From JBFMFB01 sp040752115 (GTDB lineage Bacteria; Pseudomonadota; Gammaproteobacteria; Burkholderiales; Sulfuricellaceae), in NCBI GenBank assembly GCA_040752115.1, contig JBFMFB010000006.1:23655-87654 (forward strand): a stretch of 64,000 nucleotides of DNA, read 5' to 3'. The notes beneath the pieces are model-generated. The model ran no database searches and was not told the origin of the DNA. It saw nothing but the letters and a program-made list of their open reading frames with translations. The translations under genes were made by a program, and so were the position numbers. Each line of letters opens with the position of its first letter. The stretch's first letter is position 1. This document shows, piece after piece, positions 17,618 through 27,370 of this stretch.

Positions 17618-18358
17618 ATGGCTTCGACAGACAACATGAGCAAACTCGACGTACAAAGCCTGAAAAAACGCTACAAGTCCCGCCTGGTGGTCAAGGACGT
17701 GTCCCTCCAGGTGGAAAGCGGCGAAGTCGTCGGCCTGCTGGGGCCGAACGGCGCAGGCAAGACGACCAGCTTCTACATGATGGTGGGGCTGGTGCCGCTG
17801 GACGACGGCAGCATCCGGCTGGACGGCCAGGACCTTTCCCGCATGCCCATCCACCGCCGCGCCCGGCTGGGCCTGAGCTACCTGCCGCAGGAAGCCTCCA
17901 TTTTCCGCAAGCTGACCGTGGCCGAAAACATTCGCGCGATCCTCGAATTGCAGCCGCTTTCGCCCCCCCAGATCGAACAGCGCCTGAGCGAGCTGCTGGA
18001 GGAACTGCACATCGCCCATCTGCGCAACAACCCGGCATTGAGCCTGTCCGGCGGAGAGCGGCGGCGGGTCGAAATCGCCCGCGCGCTCGCCACCCAGCCT
18101 CGCTTCATCCTTCTGGACGAGCCGTTCGCCGGGGTCGATCCGATCGCGGTGCTGGACATCCAGAAAATCATCCGCTTTCTGACCGACCGCAATATCGGCG
18201 TGCTCATCACCGACCACAACGTGCGCGAAACCCTGGGCATCTGCGACCGCGCCTACATCATCAACGAAGGCTCGGTGCTGGCTAGCGGCAAACCGGACGA
18301 AATCGTTTATAATGAAAGCGTAAGAAAAGTCTATCTGGGCGAACACTTCCGGTTGTAA
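17618..18358 (+). CDS. lptB: LptB, ATP-binding subunit of the LPS transporter
   Basis: 246 residues with Walker A GPNGAGKTT, signature LSGGERRR and Walker B FILLDEPFAGVD, plus the LptB-type segment TFYMM-like TTSFYMMVGLVPLDDG. It powers LPS extraction by LptFG. A second in-frame ATG at 17636 (MSKLDVQSLKKRY) is the more usual N-terminus, so the true start may be 18 bases later. A palindromic repeat separates it from lptA. Confidence 0.95.
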   Translation: MASTDNMSKLDVQSLKKRYKSRLVVKDVSLQVESGEVVGLLGPNGAGKTTSFYMMVGLVPLDDGSIRLDGQDLSRMPIHRRARLGLSYLPQEASIFRKLTVAENIRAILELQPLSPPQIEQRLSELLEELHIAHLRNNPALSLSGGERRRVEIARALATQPRFILLDEPFAGVDPIAVLDIQKIIRFLTDRNIGVLITDHNVRETLGICDRAYIINEGSVLASGKPDEIVYNESVRKVYLGEHFRL

Positions 18359-18438
18359 TGACTCATCAGTTGCAGGTTTCGGGTTCCAGGTCCACCATTC
18401 GAAACAAGCGCGTCGACTCGAAACCCGAACCTTAGAAA

Positions 18439-19884
18439 ATGAAGCACACCCTCCAACTCAAGCTCTCGCAGCACCTGGCTCTGACCCCGCAGCTGCAGCA
18501 ATCCATCCGCCTGCTCCAGCTGTCCACGCTGGAGCTCAATCAGGAGCTCGAGCACTTCATCGAGGCCAACCCCCTGCTGGAACGGGTGGAGCCGGGAACG
18601 GAAGCAGCGATTCCTGCCGGCGAGGATACCTTCGATGCGCCCCAAACCGGGAATGAGCCCGAAGCGGCCGAAGCGGAAAGCGAGCCGGACATCGGGCCGG
18701 CGCCGGAAGATTTCATGGAAAGCCGCTGGGATGAGGAATCGGCGCCCTACGCCGCGCGCGACGGCGACGACGAGCCCGAATATCCGCAGGTTGCCGCGGA
18801 AACCCCCACCCTGCGCGAGCACCTCAACTGGCAGCTCAACCTGACCCAGCTTTCCCCGCGCGACAAGACCATCGTCTCGATCCTGATCGATGCCTTGAAC
18901 GAGGACGGCTATCTGACCCAGAGCCTGGACGAAATCGCAGCCATGCTGCCGCCCGAGCTGGAAATCGACCCGGTGGAACTGCACGCATCATTGAACCACC
19001 TGCAGAATCTCGACCCGCCTGGCATCGGGGCGCGCACGCTGGGAGAATGTTTGGCGCTGCAACTGGAGGCCATGCCCGCCGACACGCCCGGCCGCGACCT
19101 GGCCCTGTCCATCGCCAGGCAGCATCTGGAGGCCCTTGGCGCACGCGACTACAACAAGCTGAAAAAATTGCTGCATTGCAACGACGAGGCCCTGCGCGGC
19201 GCGCAAAACCTGATCGTTCACCTCAACCCGAGGCCGGGCGCGGATTTCACCCCCCCCGACACGCGCTATGTCGTGCCCGACGTCATTGTCCGGAAGATCA
19301 AGGGAGCGTGGACCGTCAATCTCAACCACGAAGCCATGCCGCGGCTGCGCATCAACCGCATCTACGCCGACATCCTGCAGCGCCACCGCGACAGCACCGG
19401 TCATCACCTGGCGAGCCAGTTGCAGGAGGCGAGATGGCTGATCAAGAACGTGCAGCAGCGCTTCGACACCATCCTGCGCGTGTCCCAGGCCATCGTGGAA
19501 CGCCAGCGGCACTTCCTCGAACACGGTGAGGTCGCCATGCGCCCCCTGGTCTTGCGCGAAATCGCCGAGGCCGTGGATCTGCACGAATCCACCGTGTCCC
19601 GCGTCACCACCCAGAAATACATGCTGACGCCGCGCGGCATCTTTGAGCTGAAATATTTCTTCGGCAGCCACGTGGCCACGGAAACCGGCGGCGCCTGCTC
19701 GGCAACCGCCATCCGCGCGCTGATCAAGCAACTGGTGGCGGCAGAAGACTCCAAGAAACCTTTGAGCGACACCCAGCTCACGGAGATCCTGGCGCAGCAG
19801 GGCATCATCGTCGCCCGCCGCACTGTCGCAAAATACCGCGAGTCCTTGCAGATTCCCGCGGTCAACCTTCGCAAGTCCCTCTAA
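18439..19884 (+). CDS. rpoN: RNA polymerase sigma-54 factor
   Basis: 481 residues. The Gln/Leu-rich activator region I comes first (LKLSQHLALTPQLQQSIRLL), then a strongly acidic region II at about 55-120, the core-binding domain and the C-terminal DNA-binding part with the RpoN box ARRTVAKYRE. It directs nitrogen-, flagellum- or carbon-related promoters with enhancer-binding proteins. The 80 bp upstream hold an imperfect inverted repeat (GGTTTCGGGTTC versus GAAACCCGAACC). Confidence 0.97.
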   Translation: MKHTLQLKLSQHLALTPQLQQSIRLLQLSTLELNQELEHFIEANPLLERVEPGTEAAIPAGEDTFDAPQTGNEPEAAEAESEPDIGPAPEDFMESRWDEESAPYAARDGDDEPEYPQVAAETPTLREHLNWQLNLTQLSPRDKTIVSILIDALNEDGYLTQSLDEIAAMLPPELEIDPVELHASLNHLQNLDPPGIGARTLGECLALQLEAMPADTPGRDLALSIARQHLEALGARDYNKLKKLLHCNDEALRGAQNLIVHLNPRPGADFTPPDTRYVVPDVIVRKIKGAWTVNLNHEAMPRLRINRIYADILQRHRDSTGHHLASQLQEARWLIKNVQQRFDTILRVSQAIVERQRHFLEHGEVAMRPLVLREIAEAVDLHESTVSRVTTQKYMLTPRGIFELKYFFGSHVATETGGACSATAIRALIKQLVAAEDSKKPLSDTQLTEILAQQGIIVARRTVAKYRESLQIPAVNLRKSL

Positions 19885-19900
19885 CCCAAGGAGCAATATC

Positions 19901-20236
19901 ATGAATCTGACGCTAACCGGCCACCATCTCGAAATCACCCCCGCCATCCGGGATTACGTTACCAGCAAGGTAGGCAAGATTTCACGTCATTTCGACCATG
20001 TAATCGACGTCAACGTGATCCTGTCGGTGGAAAAGCTCAAGCAGAAGGCCGAGGCCAACATTCATGTCCGCGGCAAGGACATTTTCGCCCAGACCGACGA
20101 TGCCGACATGTACGCCGCCATCGATCTGCTGATCGACAAACTGGACCGCCAGATCATCAAGCACAAGGAAAAGAACGGCGATATCCACCATCCCGGCGGC
20201 GCGCTGAAACACCAGGCATCAGCCGGGGAAGAATAA
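19901..20236 (+). CDS. hpf: Ribosome hibernation-promoting factor
   Basis: 111 residues of the HPF/RaiA family (MNLTLTGHHLEITPAIRDYV, then DMYAAIDLLIDKLDRQI). The length is that of the short form, without the dimerising C-terminal domain. It binds idle 30S subunits in the stationary phase. Its place after rpoN is the classical order rpoN-hpf-ptsN. Confidence 0.95.
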   Translation: MNLTLTGHHLEITPAIRDYVTSKVGKISRHFDHVIDVNVILSVEKLKQKAEANIHVRGKDIFAQTDDADMYAAIDLLIDKLDRQIIKHKEKNGDIHHPGGALKHQASAGEE

Positions 20237-20260
20237 GCAGGGCCCCGGCGCAACGCCTTC

Positions 20261-20746
20261 ATGGAGCTGATCGCAAAAATTCTGCCGGCGGGCAACGTGC
20301 TCGCCGATCTCGATGCCGGCAGCAAAAAGGAAGCTTTCGAGAAAATCGGGCGGCTGTTCGAGGATGGCCAGCATATCGCTGCCGCCAAGGTGACGGACAG
20401 CCTGCTGGCTCGCGAAAAGCTCGGCTCGACCGGCCTTGGGCACGGGGTTGCAATTCCTCACGGGCGGCTGAAGGCGCTGCGCGAGGCGGTCGCCGCATTC
20501 GTCAGGCTGAAGAACCCCATCCCCTTCGAAGCGCCGGACGGCAAGCATGTGTCCCTGCTGTTCATCCTGCTGGTGCCGGAGCGCGCCACCGACCTGCACT
20601 TGCAGATACTCGGCGAACTGGCGCAGATGTTCAGCGACAGGCAATTGCGCGAGCGGCTGCTCGCCTGCACGGATAGCGCCGAATTGCACCGGCTGTTGAT
20701 CGAATGGAGTCCTCATGCCCCAAATCAGCGTCCAGCAACTCTTTGA
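20261..20746 (+). CDS. ptsN: PTS IIA-Ntr regulatory protein
   Basis: 161 residues with the phosphorylated histidine in GLGHGVAIPHGRL and the family start LIAKILPAGNVLADLDA. It receives phosphate from NPr and regulates nitrogen, potassium and envelope functions rather than transporting sugar. It overlaps hprK by 32 bp, an unusually long overlap, so coupling is expected. Confidence 0.95.
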   Translation: MELIAKILPAGNVLADLDAGSKKEAFEKIGRLFEDGQHIAAAKVTDSLLAREKLGSTGLGHGVAIPHGRLKALREAVAAFVRLKNPIPFEAPDGKHVSLLFILLVPERATDLHLQILGELAQMFSDRQLRERLLACTDSAELHRLLIEWSPHAPNQRPATL

Positions 20747-21665
20747 CGAAAAACGCGAGAAGCTCGGCCTGGCGTGGGTCGGGGGAAAGAAGGGGGGAAG
20801 CCGGCAGCTCACCAGCGACACGGTGCAAAAACCTACCCTGGCGCTGATCGGCCACCTCAACTTCGTCCACCCCAACCGGGTGCAGGTGCTGGGCTGCGCA
20901 GAAATGGACTACCTGCGCAGCCTTTCCCCCGAGATGCTGGCACAGTCCATCGCCAACCTCTTTTCCACCGAACTCGCGGCGATCATCGTCTCCAACAACG
21001 AGGGAGTGCCGGCGGTATTGCTGGAAGCTGCCGAGCAGACCCAGACCCCGCTGTTCACCTCGCCCCAGCCCAGTCCCTATCTGATGAACGTGCTGAACCA
21101 CTACCTGACCCAGGTATTGGCCGAATCCACGTCGCTCCACGGCGTATTCATGGAAGTGCAGGGAATGGGGGTGCTGATCACCGGCGACAGTGCGGTCGGA
21201 AAAAGCGAGCTGGCGCTGGAGCTCATCACCCGCGGCCATCGCCTGATTGCCGACGACATCGTGGATTTCTATCTGGTTGCCCCGGAAACCCTGGAAGGAC
21301 GCTGCCCGCCGCTGCTGCAGGATTTCATTGAAGTACGCGGCCTGGGCATCCTGAACATCCGCGCCCTGTTCGGCGAAACTGCGGTCAAGCTGAAAAAGAA
21401 CCTCAAGCTCATCGTGCACCTGGAAAAACCCAGCGCCGAGACCCTCCAGCAGGATCGGCTGCAGATGCACGCCTGCACCCAGAGCATCCTCGACATGCCG
21501 ATTCCCAAGGTGCGCATCCCGGTCGCCGCCGGGCGCAACCTCGCGGTGCTGGTGGAAGTTGCGGTGCGCAATCACATCCTGCAGTTGCGGGGCATCAACA
21601 GCACCCTGCAGTTCATCGAGCGGCACGACAAAATGCTGGCGGAAGGAAAGATCCAGGACGAATGA
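20715..21665 (+). CDS. hprK: HPr kinase/phosphorylase
   Basis: 316 residues with the P-loop GDSAVGKSELALEL, the HPrK signature EVRGLGILNIRALFGE and the N-terminal domain starting MPQISVQQLFDEK. In beta- and alphaproteobacteria it phosphorylates HPr or NPr on serine as part of a regulatory PTS. It overlaps ptsN and rapZ, giving a tight ptsN-hprK-rapZ unit. Confidence 0.95.
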   Translation: MPQISVQQLFDEKREKLGLAWVGGKKGGSRQLTSDTVQKPTLALIGHLNFVHPNRVQVLGCAEMDYLRSLSPEMLAQSIANLFSTELAAIIVSNNEGVPAVLLEAAEQTQTPLFTSPQPSPYLMNVLNHYLTQVLAESTSLHGVFMEVQGMGVLITGDSAVGKSELALELITRGHRLIADDIVDFYLVAPETLEGRCPPLLQDFIEVRGLGILNIRALFGETAVKLKKNLKLIVHLEKPSAETLQQDRLQMHACTQSILDMPIPKVRIPVAAGRNLAVLVEVAVRNHILQLRGINSTLQFIERHDKMLAEGKIQDE

Positions 21666-22510
21666 GCGGCCCGATGCAACTCATCCTCATCAGCGGCCTG
21701 TCCGGTTCTGGCAAGAGCATTGCGCTCAACGTGCTGGAAGACAGCGGCTACTACTGCGTGGACAACCTGCCGGTGCAGCTCCTGCTCCCCACCATCCGCC
21801 ATCTGCGCGACACCGGATGCCTCCGCGCCGCCGTCAGCATCGACGTCCGCTCCGGCAGCGGACTGCAGCAACTGCCGCAGCACGCCGCGGAACTGAAGGA
21901 GGAGGGCGTGGACGTGCGCATCCTGTTCCTGGAAGCCGGCACCGAAACGCTGGTCAAACGCTTCAGCGAAACCCGGCGGCGCCACCCCTTGAGCGACCTG
22001 CAGCAAACCCTGCCGGAGGCGATCCAGCTCGAACGCAACATGCTGGAAGCGGTCGGAAGCCTCGGCCACCGCATCGACACCAGCGAACTGGGGCCGAACG
22101 TGCTGCGCGCCTGGATCAAGGATTTCATCGCGCTGGACCGCTCCCGCCTGACGCTGCTGTTTCAGTCCTTCGGCTTCAAGCACGGTATCCCGCTCGACGC
22201 CGATTATGTGTTCGACGTGCGCTGCCTGCCCAACCCTCATTACGACCCGCGGCTGCGCCCCCTCACCGGCAAGGATGAGGCCGTGGTGGCGTTTCTCGCC
22301 GCCGACGCCAATGTCCGGAAGATGCTCGACGACATCCGCTGCTTCGTCGAAGACTGGCTTCCGTGCTTCATCCGCGACAACCGCAACTACCTCACCGTGG
22401 CCTTGGGCTGCACCGGCGGCCAGCATCGCTCGGTGTACTTCGCCGAGAAACTGGCGGAGCATTTCCGCGGTCAAAATCAGACTTTGGTGCGCCACCGGGA
22501 GCTGGCTTGA
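21662..22510 (+). CDS. rapZ: RapZ-type RNase adapter / nucleotide-binding protein
   Basis: 282 residues. The N-terminal Walker A is ISGLSGSGKSIALNVLEDSG. The C-terminal part carries VFDVRCLPNPHYDPRLRPLT and ALGCTGGQHRSVYFAEKLAE, the RapZ signatures. In E. coli RapZ steers RNase E to GlmZ and senses glucosamine 6-phosphate. Overlaps hprK by 4 bp. The following 100 bp are non-coding. Confidence 0.94.
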   Translation: MSGPMQLILISGLSGSGKSIALNVLEDSGYYCVDNLPVQLLLPTIRHLRDTGCLRAAVSIDVRSGSGLQQLPQHAAELKEEGVDVRILFLEAGTETLVKRFSETRRRHPLSDLQQTLPEAIQLERNMLEAVGSLGHRIDTSELGPNVLRAWIKDFIALDRSRLTLLFQSFGFKHGIPLDADYVFDVRCLPNPHYDPRLRPLTGKDEAVVAFLAADANVRKMLDDIRCFVEDWLPCFIRDNRNYLTVALGCTGGQHRSVYFAEKLAEHFRGQNQTLVRHRELA

Positions 22511-22610
22511 GCACGAAAGGCGACCGGGTCGAAATCAACCCTTGAATAAGGCGGGCTCGTGCCCCGCACAAGCGATGGCGGCTGCGGGCCGCCCTACATT
22601 ACTGACTCGC

Positions 22611-22979
22611 ATGACACATCACATCAAACATGGCGACTGGCTGGTCATGATGCTCGGCATCGCCGCCGTGGCATGGCTGTTCGCCGTGCTGTGGCAGGGC
22701 GGGGCGACGGACAAGGTCATCATCCGCAGCGGCGGCCGGATCGTCGTGGAAGCGAGTCTGGCGCTGAACCAGACCTTCGCCGTGGCGGGCCCCCTCGGCA
22801 CTACCCTGGTGACCGTCCAGAACCGCCGCGCGCGGGTGGCGGCCGACCCCAGCCCCCGTCAATATTGCGTCATGGAGGGGTGGCTCGCCCGCGCGGGTGA
22901 AGCGGCGGTCTGCCTGCCCAATCAGGTCAGCGTGGAGCTTGCCGGGCCGGAAAAATCGTATGACTCGCTCAGTTATTAA
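22611..22979 (+). CDS. NusG domain II-containing membrane protein
   Basis: 122 residues with one N-terminal membrane segment (DWLVMMLGIAAVAWLFAVLW) and a periplasmic beta-rich domain of the NusG domain II type (IRSGGRIVVEASL, VTVQNRRARVAADPSPRQYC). Such proteins usually occur beside Gx-transporter genes and, in many genomes, flavin-transfer genes. Here the next gene overlaps by 20 bp and is exactly such a Gx transporter. Function unproven. Confidence 0.8.
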   Translation: MTHHIKHGDWLVMMLGIAAVAWLFAVLWQGGATDKVIIRSGGRIVVEASLALNQTFAVAGPLGTTLVTVQNRRARVAADPSPRQYCVMEGWLARAGEAAVCLPNQVSVELAGPEKSYDSLSY

Positions 22980-23511
22980 CCTCACCGCCACCCCCGAGGA
23001 CCACCGGATCGCCCGGCTGGCGGCTTTTGCCATCGGCCTGTCGCTGGTCGAGGCGACGCTGCCTTCCCCCCTCCCCGGCGTCAAGCCCGGGCTCGCCAAC
23101 ATCGTCACGCTGCTGGTGCTGCATCGCTTCGGCTTGAGCGCCGCGGTGTGGGTATCGGTGCTGCGGGTGGTGGCGGGCAGCCTGATTTTCGGCACCTTCC
23201 TCACGCCCTCGTTCGTGCTGAGTTTTTGCGGGGCAATGCTCAGCCTGGCGGCGCTGGCCGCCGCCAGCCGGCTGCCCGGCGCGCTGTTCGGGCCGGTCAG
23301 CCACAGCATCCTCGCCTCTTTCGCCCACATTGCCGGACAACTTGCCGTCGTTTATCTGTGGCTGATTCCGCACGCCGGCCTCGCCTATCTGTTCCCGGTA
23401 TTTGCTGCCGCCGCACTGCTGTTCGGCACCGTGAACGGCCTCATCGCCGCCAAATTGCTCGGGGCGGAAGAAGAATCGGCAGAGGCGGAAACGGCGCCGC
23501 TGGCCACGTGA
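22960..23511 (+). CDS. Gx transporter family membrane protein (HepT component I-like)
   Basis: 183 residues starting MTRSVINLTATPEDHRIARL, almost entirely membrane-embedded (about five segments), with LPGVKPGLANIVTLLVLHRF, the conserved family sequence. Proteins of this group have been annotated as heptaprenyl diphosphate synthase component I but lack synthase motifs and look like ECF-type or Gx transporters. It overlaps the NusG-II gene, so the two work together. No ApbE gene is present nearby. Confidence 0.82.
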   Translation: MTRSVINLTATPEDHRIARLAAFAIGLSLVEATLPSPLPGVKPGLANIVTLLVLHRFGLSAAVWVSVLRVVAGSLIFGTFLTPSFVLSFCGAMLSLAALAAASRLPGALFGPVSHSILASFAHIAGQLAVVYLWLIPHAGLAYLFPVFAAAALLFGTVNGLIAAKLLGAEEESAEAETAPLAT

Positions 23512-23556
23512 CGAAGAGGGCGCGGAACGCCCCCGCAAAAAGGTGGGTCAATGAAT

Positions 23557-23676
23557 CTGGAAAAAGCGGTTTGGCCACGAATGAAACGAATGTTCACGAA
23601 TCATCATGACGTTACTCATCGCGCCGTGCTTACCTGGACGGTGTTCTGCAGGTCAGTTGCACTTCATTGTTGTTAT
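23557..23676 (+). repeat. Conserved-core palindromic repeat, copy 2 (right arm missing)
   Basis: Starts GGAAAAAGCGGTTTGGCCAC, has CACGAAT words and the core CATGACGTTACTCAT. It stops after the CATTGTTGTTATC stretch, where copy 3 begins. The tandem truncated/full pair fills most of the 367-base gap 23512-23878, in which no gene is seen. Confidence 0.8.
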
Positions 23677-23840
23677 CCTAGAAAAAGCGGTTTGGCCACG
23701 AATGACACGAATGTTCACGAATCATCATGACGTTACTCATGGGGCCGTGATCGCCTGGATGGTATGCTGCAAATCGGCCGCACTTCGTTGTTCTTATTCG
23801 TGCTTATTCGTGTCATTCGTGGCCAAATGCCGTTTTTAGG
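23677..23840 (+). repeat. Conserved-core palindromic repeat, copy 3 (full length)
   Basis: 164 bp from CCTAGAAAAAGCGG to CCGTTTTTAGG. Terminal inverted repeats include GGTTTGGCCACGAATGACAC. The core matches copy 1 at nearly every position. The remaining 38 bp before the PEBP gene repeat ATTCGTGGC once more. Confidence 0.88.
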
Positions 23841-23878
23841 TTTATTCGAGCCATTCGTGGCTAAATGCCGTTGGTAGG

Positions 23879-24439
23879 ATGAAGACACGACGCCTCTTCG
23901 CCATGCTGGCCGCAGGCGCAGTCCTTGCTCTCTCGGCCGGAGCGGCGCAACCGGAGGAGAAACCCATGACCATGACCCTGACTTCCACGGCTTTCAACCA
24001 CGGCGGCGCAATTCCGGTGCGCCATACCTGCGACGGGGAAGACGTTTCGCCGCCGCTGGCATGGTCCGGCGTTCCGGCCGGAACGAAAAGCCTCGCCTTG
24101 ATCGTGGACGATCCCGATGCGCCCGACCCGGACGCGCCGAAAATGGTTTGGGTGCACTGGGTGGTTTACAACATTCCGGCTGCGGCTGCCGGTTTGCCCG
24201 AAGGTGCGGCCGCACGGAATCTGCCGGCGGGAACGCTGCTGGGGCGGAACGACTGGAAGGACGCCCGATATGGCGGCCCCTGCCCCCCGATCGGCCGCCA
24301 CCGTTATTTCCACAAGCTGTACGCGCTGGACGCTGTGTTGCCCGATCTGAAGAAACCGACCAAGGCGGCGCTCGAAAAAGCGATGGCCGGCCATATCCTG
24401 GCGCAGGCGGAACTCGTGGGCACTTATCGGCGCCCCTGA
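23879..24439 (+). CDS. YbhB/YbcL family (PEBP, Raf kinase inhibitor-like) exported protein
   Basis: 186 residues. An N-terminal signal peptide (RLFAMLAAGAVLALSAGAAQ) precedes a PEBP domain: IPVRHTCDGEDVSPPLAW, SLALIVDDPDAPDP, WVHWVVYNIP and GRHRYFHKLYALD. PEBP proteins bind anionic ligands; bacterial roles are unclear. The ATG lies just after a repeat, in TAGGATGAAG. Confidence 0.92.
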   Translation: MKTRRLFAMLAAGAVLALSAGAAQPEEKPMTMTLTSTAFNHGGAIPVRHTCDGEDVSPPLAWSGVPAGTKSLALIVDDPDAPDPDAPKMVWVHWVVYNIPAAAAGLPEGAAARNLPAGTLLGRNDWKDARYGGPCPPIGRHRYFHKLYALDAVLPDLKKPTKAALEKAMAGHILAQAELVGTYRRP

Positions 24440-24483
24440 CCGACCCTGCATCACGCACGCGCAGCAGTTTTTTAAACAGCTTC

Positions 24484-27207
24484 TTAGGGATTTTCCCAGG
24501 AATTCCTTAACAGCTCGGCGATTTCGTCCGCACAAACCGGCCGGCTGAAATAATAGCCCTGCATTTCATCGCAATGGTGCTGTTTCAGGAATGTGCGTTG
24601 CGCTTCGTTTTCCACGCCCTCGGCAATGACCTTCAGTTTCAAGTCGTGCGCCATTGAAATGATGGCCTTGGCAATCGCGGCGTCATCCGTGTTGCCGGGC
24701 ACATCCTGGACGAACGAGCGATCGATCTTGAGGGTATTGAGGGGGAAGCGCTTCAGGTAACTGAGAGAGGAATAGCCGGTGCCGAAATCATCGATCGAGA
24801 ATTGCACCCCGAGTTCCCGCAGAGCCCTCATGGTCGAGATTGCGGCGTCCGCATCATGGATCAGCACGCTTTCGGTCAACTCGATGTCCAGGTAGCAGGG
24901 GGCAAGCCCGCTCTCCCTCAAGGCGAAAGCGACGGTTTCCACCACATTCGGCTGCTTGAACTGGCGGGCGGAAAAATTGACCGCCATGCGCAGCGGTGCA
25001 AGCCCGCTGTCCTGCCATGCCTTGTTTTGCGCGCAGGCGGTGCGCAACACCCAGTCGCCGATCTCCAGGATCAGGCCGGTTTCCTCCGCCAGGGGAATAA
25101 ACATGGCGGGGGGGATCAGTCCAAACTCGGGGTTCTGCCAGCGCACCAGCGCCTCTATCCCGATCACCTTGCCGCTGCGAATATCGACCTGGGGCTGATA
25201 ATGCAGCTGCAATTCGTTGCGCTCCAGAGCATGGCGCAGGTTGTTTTCCAACATCAGCCTTTCCAGCGCCTTGACGTTCATTTCGTCGGCATAGAACTGG
25301 AAGCTGTTGCTGCCGTGCTCCTTGGCACGATGCAAGGCGGTATTCGCGTTTTTCAGCAAGACCTGCGCATCCTCCCCGTCCCTGGGATAAAGCGCGATGC
25401 CGACGCTGCAGGTCAAGAATAGCTCCCGTCCGTCAAGGCTGAAGGGACTGGATACGGCAGCCATGATTTTCTGCACTGCGGAAGAAATCTTGTTTTCGTC
25501 TGCGGCGTCCAGCAGGATGAAGGCAAATTCGTCGCCGGTATACCGCGCCACGGTGTCGTCCTCGCGCACACATGTCTCGAAGCGCTCGGCCACAGCCCTG
25601 AGCAGCCTGTCCCCGATGTCATGCCCCAGGCTGTCGTTGACGGACATGAAAGAATCCAGATCGAGGAACGCCACCCCCAGGCCGGTCCCGCGGCGCCGCG
25701 CATAGGCGATCGCCTGGGTCAGGCGATCCAGGAGCAGGTCCCGGTTGGGCAATCGGGTCAGCGCATCGTGCGTGGCCTGATACAGAATCTTCTCTTCCTG
25801 TACCTTGCGTTCGGTGATGTCGCGGATGATGCTCTGGCGGAATCGCTTCCCTTCCACCTCGATCAGGCGCGCGCTCTCCTCCACCGGAAAAGCCGTTCCG
25901 TCTTTGCGCCGGTGAACGGTCTCGAAAACCGCTTCATCCGAGTTCCAGCGCCCCCAATCAGAGGCAAGATCGGCCAGCGCCTCCGGAGCGCGCACATCCC
26001 GTATCGTCAGCTGCAGCAATTCGTCATGGGTATAGCCATAGGCCGTTATGGCGCGCTCGTTCGCTTCCGTGATCCGCCCCGTGTCGTCCATCAGCAGGAT
26101 GATGTCGTTCGCATAGCGGGTGAGATAATTGAAGTGCTGCACCAGAGCCTGCCGCTCGAGCTCGCCCTGGTATTGCTCCACGAGAAGGCGCGCGCGCTGA
26201 TGGCGCCACCAGAACCCCGTCACCAGACCGGTTGCCAGGATCAGGGTTAAAGCCAGCCCGGCTACCAACCACGCCAACTGATGAACCGGCTCGGAGAGTT
26301 CCACGGCATCGACCTTCGCAATGAGGAACCACGGCGAATCGGGCACCCTGCGCGTTGCCGCAATAACTCGGACGCCGCGATAGTCCACGCTTTCCGCCAG
26401 AAGCCCCTCCCCGCCCTTGGCGACTGCGTTTACCATCATGCCATCGCGGATGGAAGAGCTGAGATTCAGGGCGGTTTTGTCGCGGAACCGCAAGTCATTG
26501 AGGTACACGATTTCGCCCCCCTCCCGCCGCACCAGCATGATTTCTGCGGAAGGGCTGGCGGTGGGCCAGGATTTTATGATCGGGTAAAGGGACTGCAGCG
26601 GATCGAGCCGGAAATAAATCGCCGCGACGGCAGGAGCGTTCGCGCCGCCGCTGGCCGGCACGATCGGCACCAGCAGATCGAGCCGGACGCGCGGCGCTTC
26701 CGCGCCTTTGTGCAGATCGGTCAGATCGGACTGCCTTGCGCGCATTGCGTTGACCGCAGCCGCGCGGCCATAGGGAGTCGGGGGCAACGCGCTGGAGGAC
26801 AGTGACAAGCGCACATTACCGCGTTCGTCCAGCAAAAAACCGGCGTTATAGCCGTAAAGCTCCTGCACCGCGCTCAGCCGCTGGAATATCCTCTGCCGGC
26901 TGATGTCGTCCGGAGCGCCCCGTTTCAGCCACTGCTCGACCTCCGCTGCAAGCAGCGGATCGTGGGACAGCACTTCCGCGTTTCTCTCCTGTGCGGCACG
27001 CCATTCCGCAACCTGGTGCACTTTCAGGTCCGCTACTGCAGAAAGCTCCCGGTATGCGCTCCGCAGGGACTCTTCCTTGTACCGCTGAAAACTCACGTAC
27101 CCCGTCGCACCGATGGCAGCCGCCACCAGCGCAAACACGACGAACGGCAAAATGCCGCGCGCGAGCAATTCGATCTGTGTGATGCCTTCTTGCGAATCTA
27201 CGTCCAT
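24484..27207 (-). CDS. Membrane c-di-GMP phosphodiesterase with CACHE-PAS-GGDEF-EAL domains
   Basis: 907 residues. Membrane helices at about 17-39 and 311-333 bracket a periplasmic CACHE-like sensor. A PAS domain spans about 355-470, a GGDEF domain about 475-640 and an EAL domain about 650-900. The GGDEF motif reads TGDEF (557-561), so cyclase activity is doubtful. The EAL domain is complete (IGIEALVRW, NFSARQF, SIDDFGTGYSSL, KIDRSFV, AEGVE) and should hydrolyse c-di-GMP. It is convergent with the PEBP gene. It could lower the c-di-GMP that the LapD-like protein 34 kb away senses (inference). Confidence 0.93.
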   Translation of the reverse strand: MDVDSQEGITQIELLARGILPFVVFALVAAAIGATGYVSFQRYKEESLRSAYRELSAVADLKVHQVAEWRAAQERNAEVLSHDPLLAAEVEQWLKRGAPDDISRQRIFQRLSAVQELYGYNAGFLLDERGNVRLSLSSSALPPTPYGRAAAVNAMRARQSDLTDLHKGAEAPRVRLDLLVPIVPASGGANAPAVAAIYFRLDPLQSLYPIIKSWPTASPSAEIMLVRREGGEIVYLNDLRFRDKTALNLSSSIRDGMMVNAVAKGGEGLLAESVDYRGVRVIAATRRVPDSPWFLIAKVDAVELSEPVHQLAWLVAGLALTLILATGLVTGFWWRHQRARLLVEQYQGELERQALVQHFNYLTRYANDIILLMDDTGRITEANERAITAYGYTHDELLQLTIRDVRAPEALADLASDWGRWNSDEAVFETVHRRKDGTAFPVEESARLIEVEGKRFRQSIIRDITERKVQEEKILYQATHDALTRLPNRDLLLDRLTQAIAYARRRGTGLGVAFLDLDSFMSVNDSLGHDIGDRLLRAVAERFETCVREDDTVARYTGDEFAFILLDAADENKISSAVQKIMAAVSSPFSLDGRELFLTCSVGIALYPRDGEDAQVLLKNANTALHRAKEHGSNSFQFYADEMNVKALERLMLENNLRHALERNELQLHYQPQVDIRSGKVIGIEALVRWQNPEFGLIPPAMFIPLAEETGLILEIGDWVLRTACAQNKAWQDSGLAPLRMAVNFSARQFKQPNVVETVAFALRESGLAPCYLDIELTESVLIHDADAAISTMRALRELGVQFSIDDFGTGYSSLSYLKRFPLNTLKIDRSFVQDVPGNTDDAAIAKAIISMAHDLKLKVIAEGVENEAQRTFLKQHHCDEMQGYYFSRPVCADEIAELLRNSWENP

Positions 27208-27370
27208 CGACCGCTTTTTCTAAAAAAAAATGCTGTTGGAATGACAGCAGAAAAACTTGCCGTGGAGAAACGCCTTTTCCGGAGCTCATCTCACGAGATC
27301 GGCGCAGTTTGGTACGATTCACGGATTGTACAATAAACTTATTTTTTACAAACCGATAGTTGATAGAAAA

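Noticed and set aside
23557..23840. Possible CRISPR array in the tandem CACGAAT repeats
   Set aside because: Repeat words are 8-10 bases with no unique spacers of constant length, and no cas genes are present.
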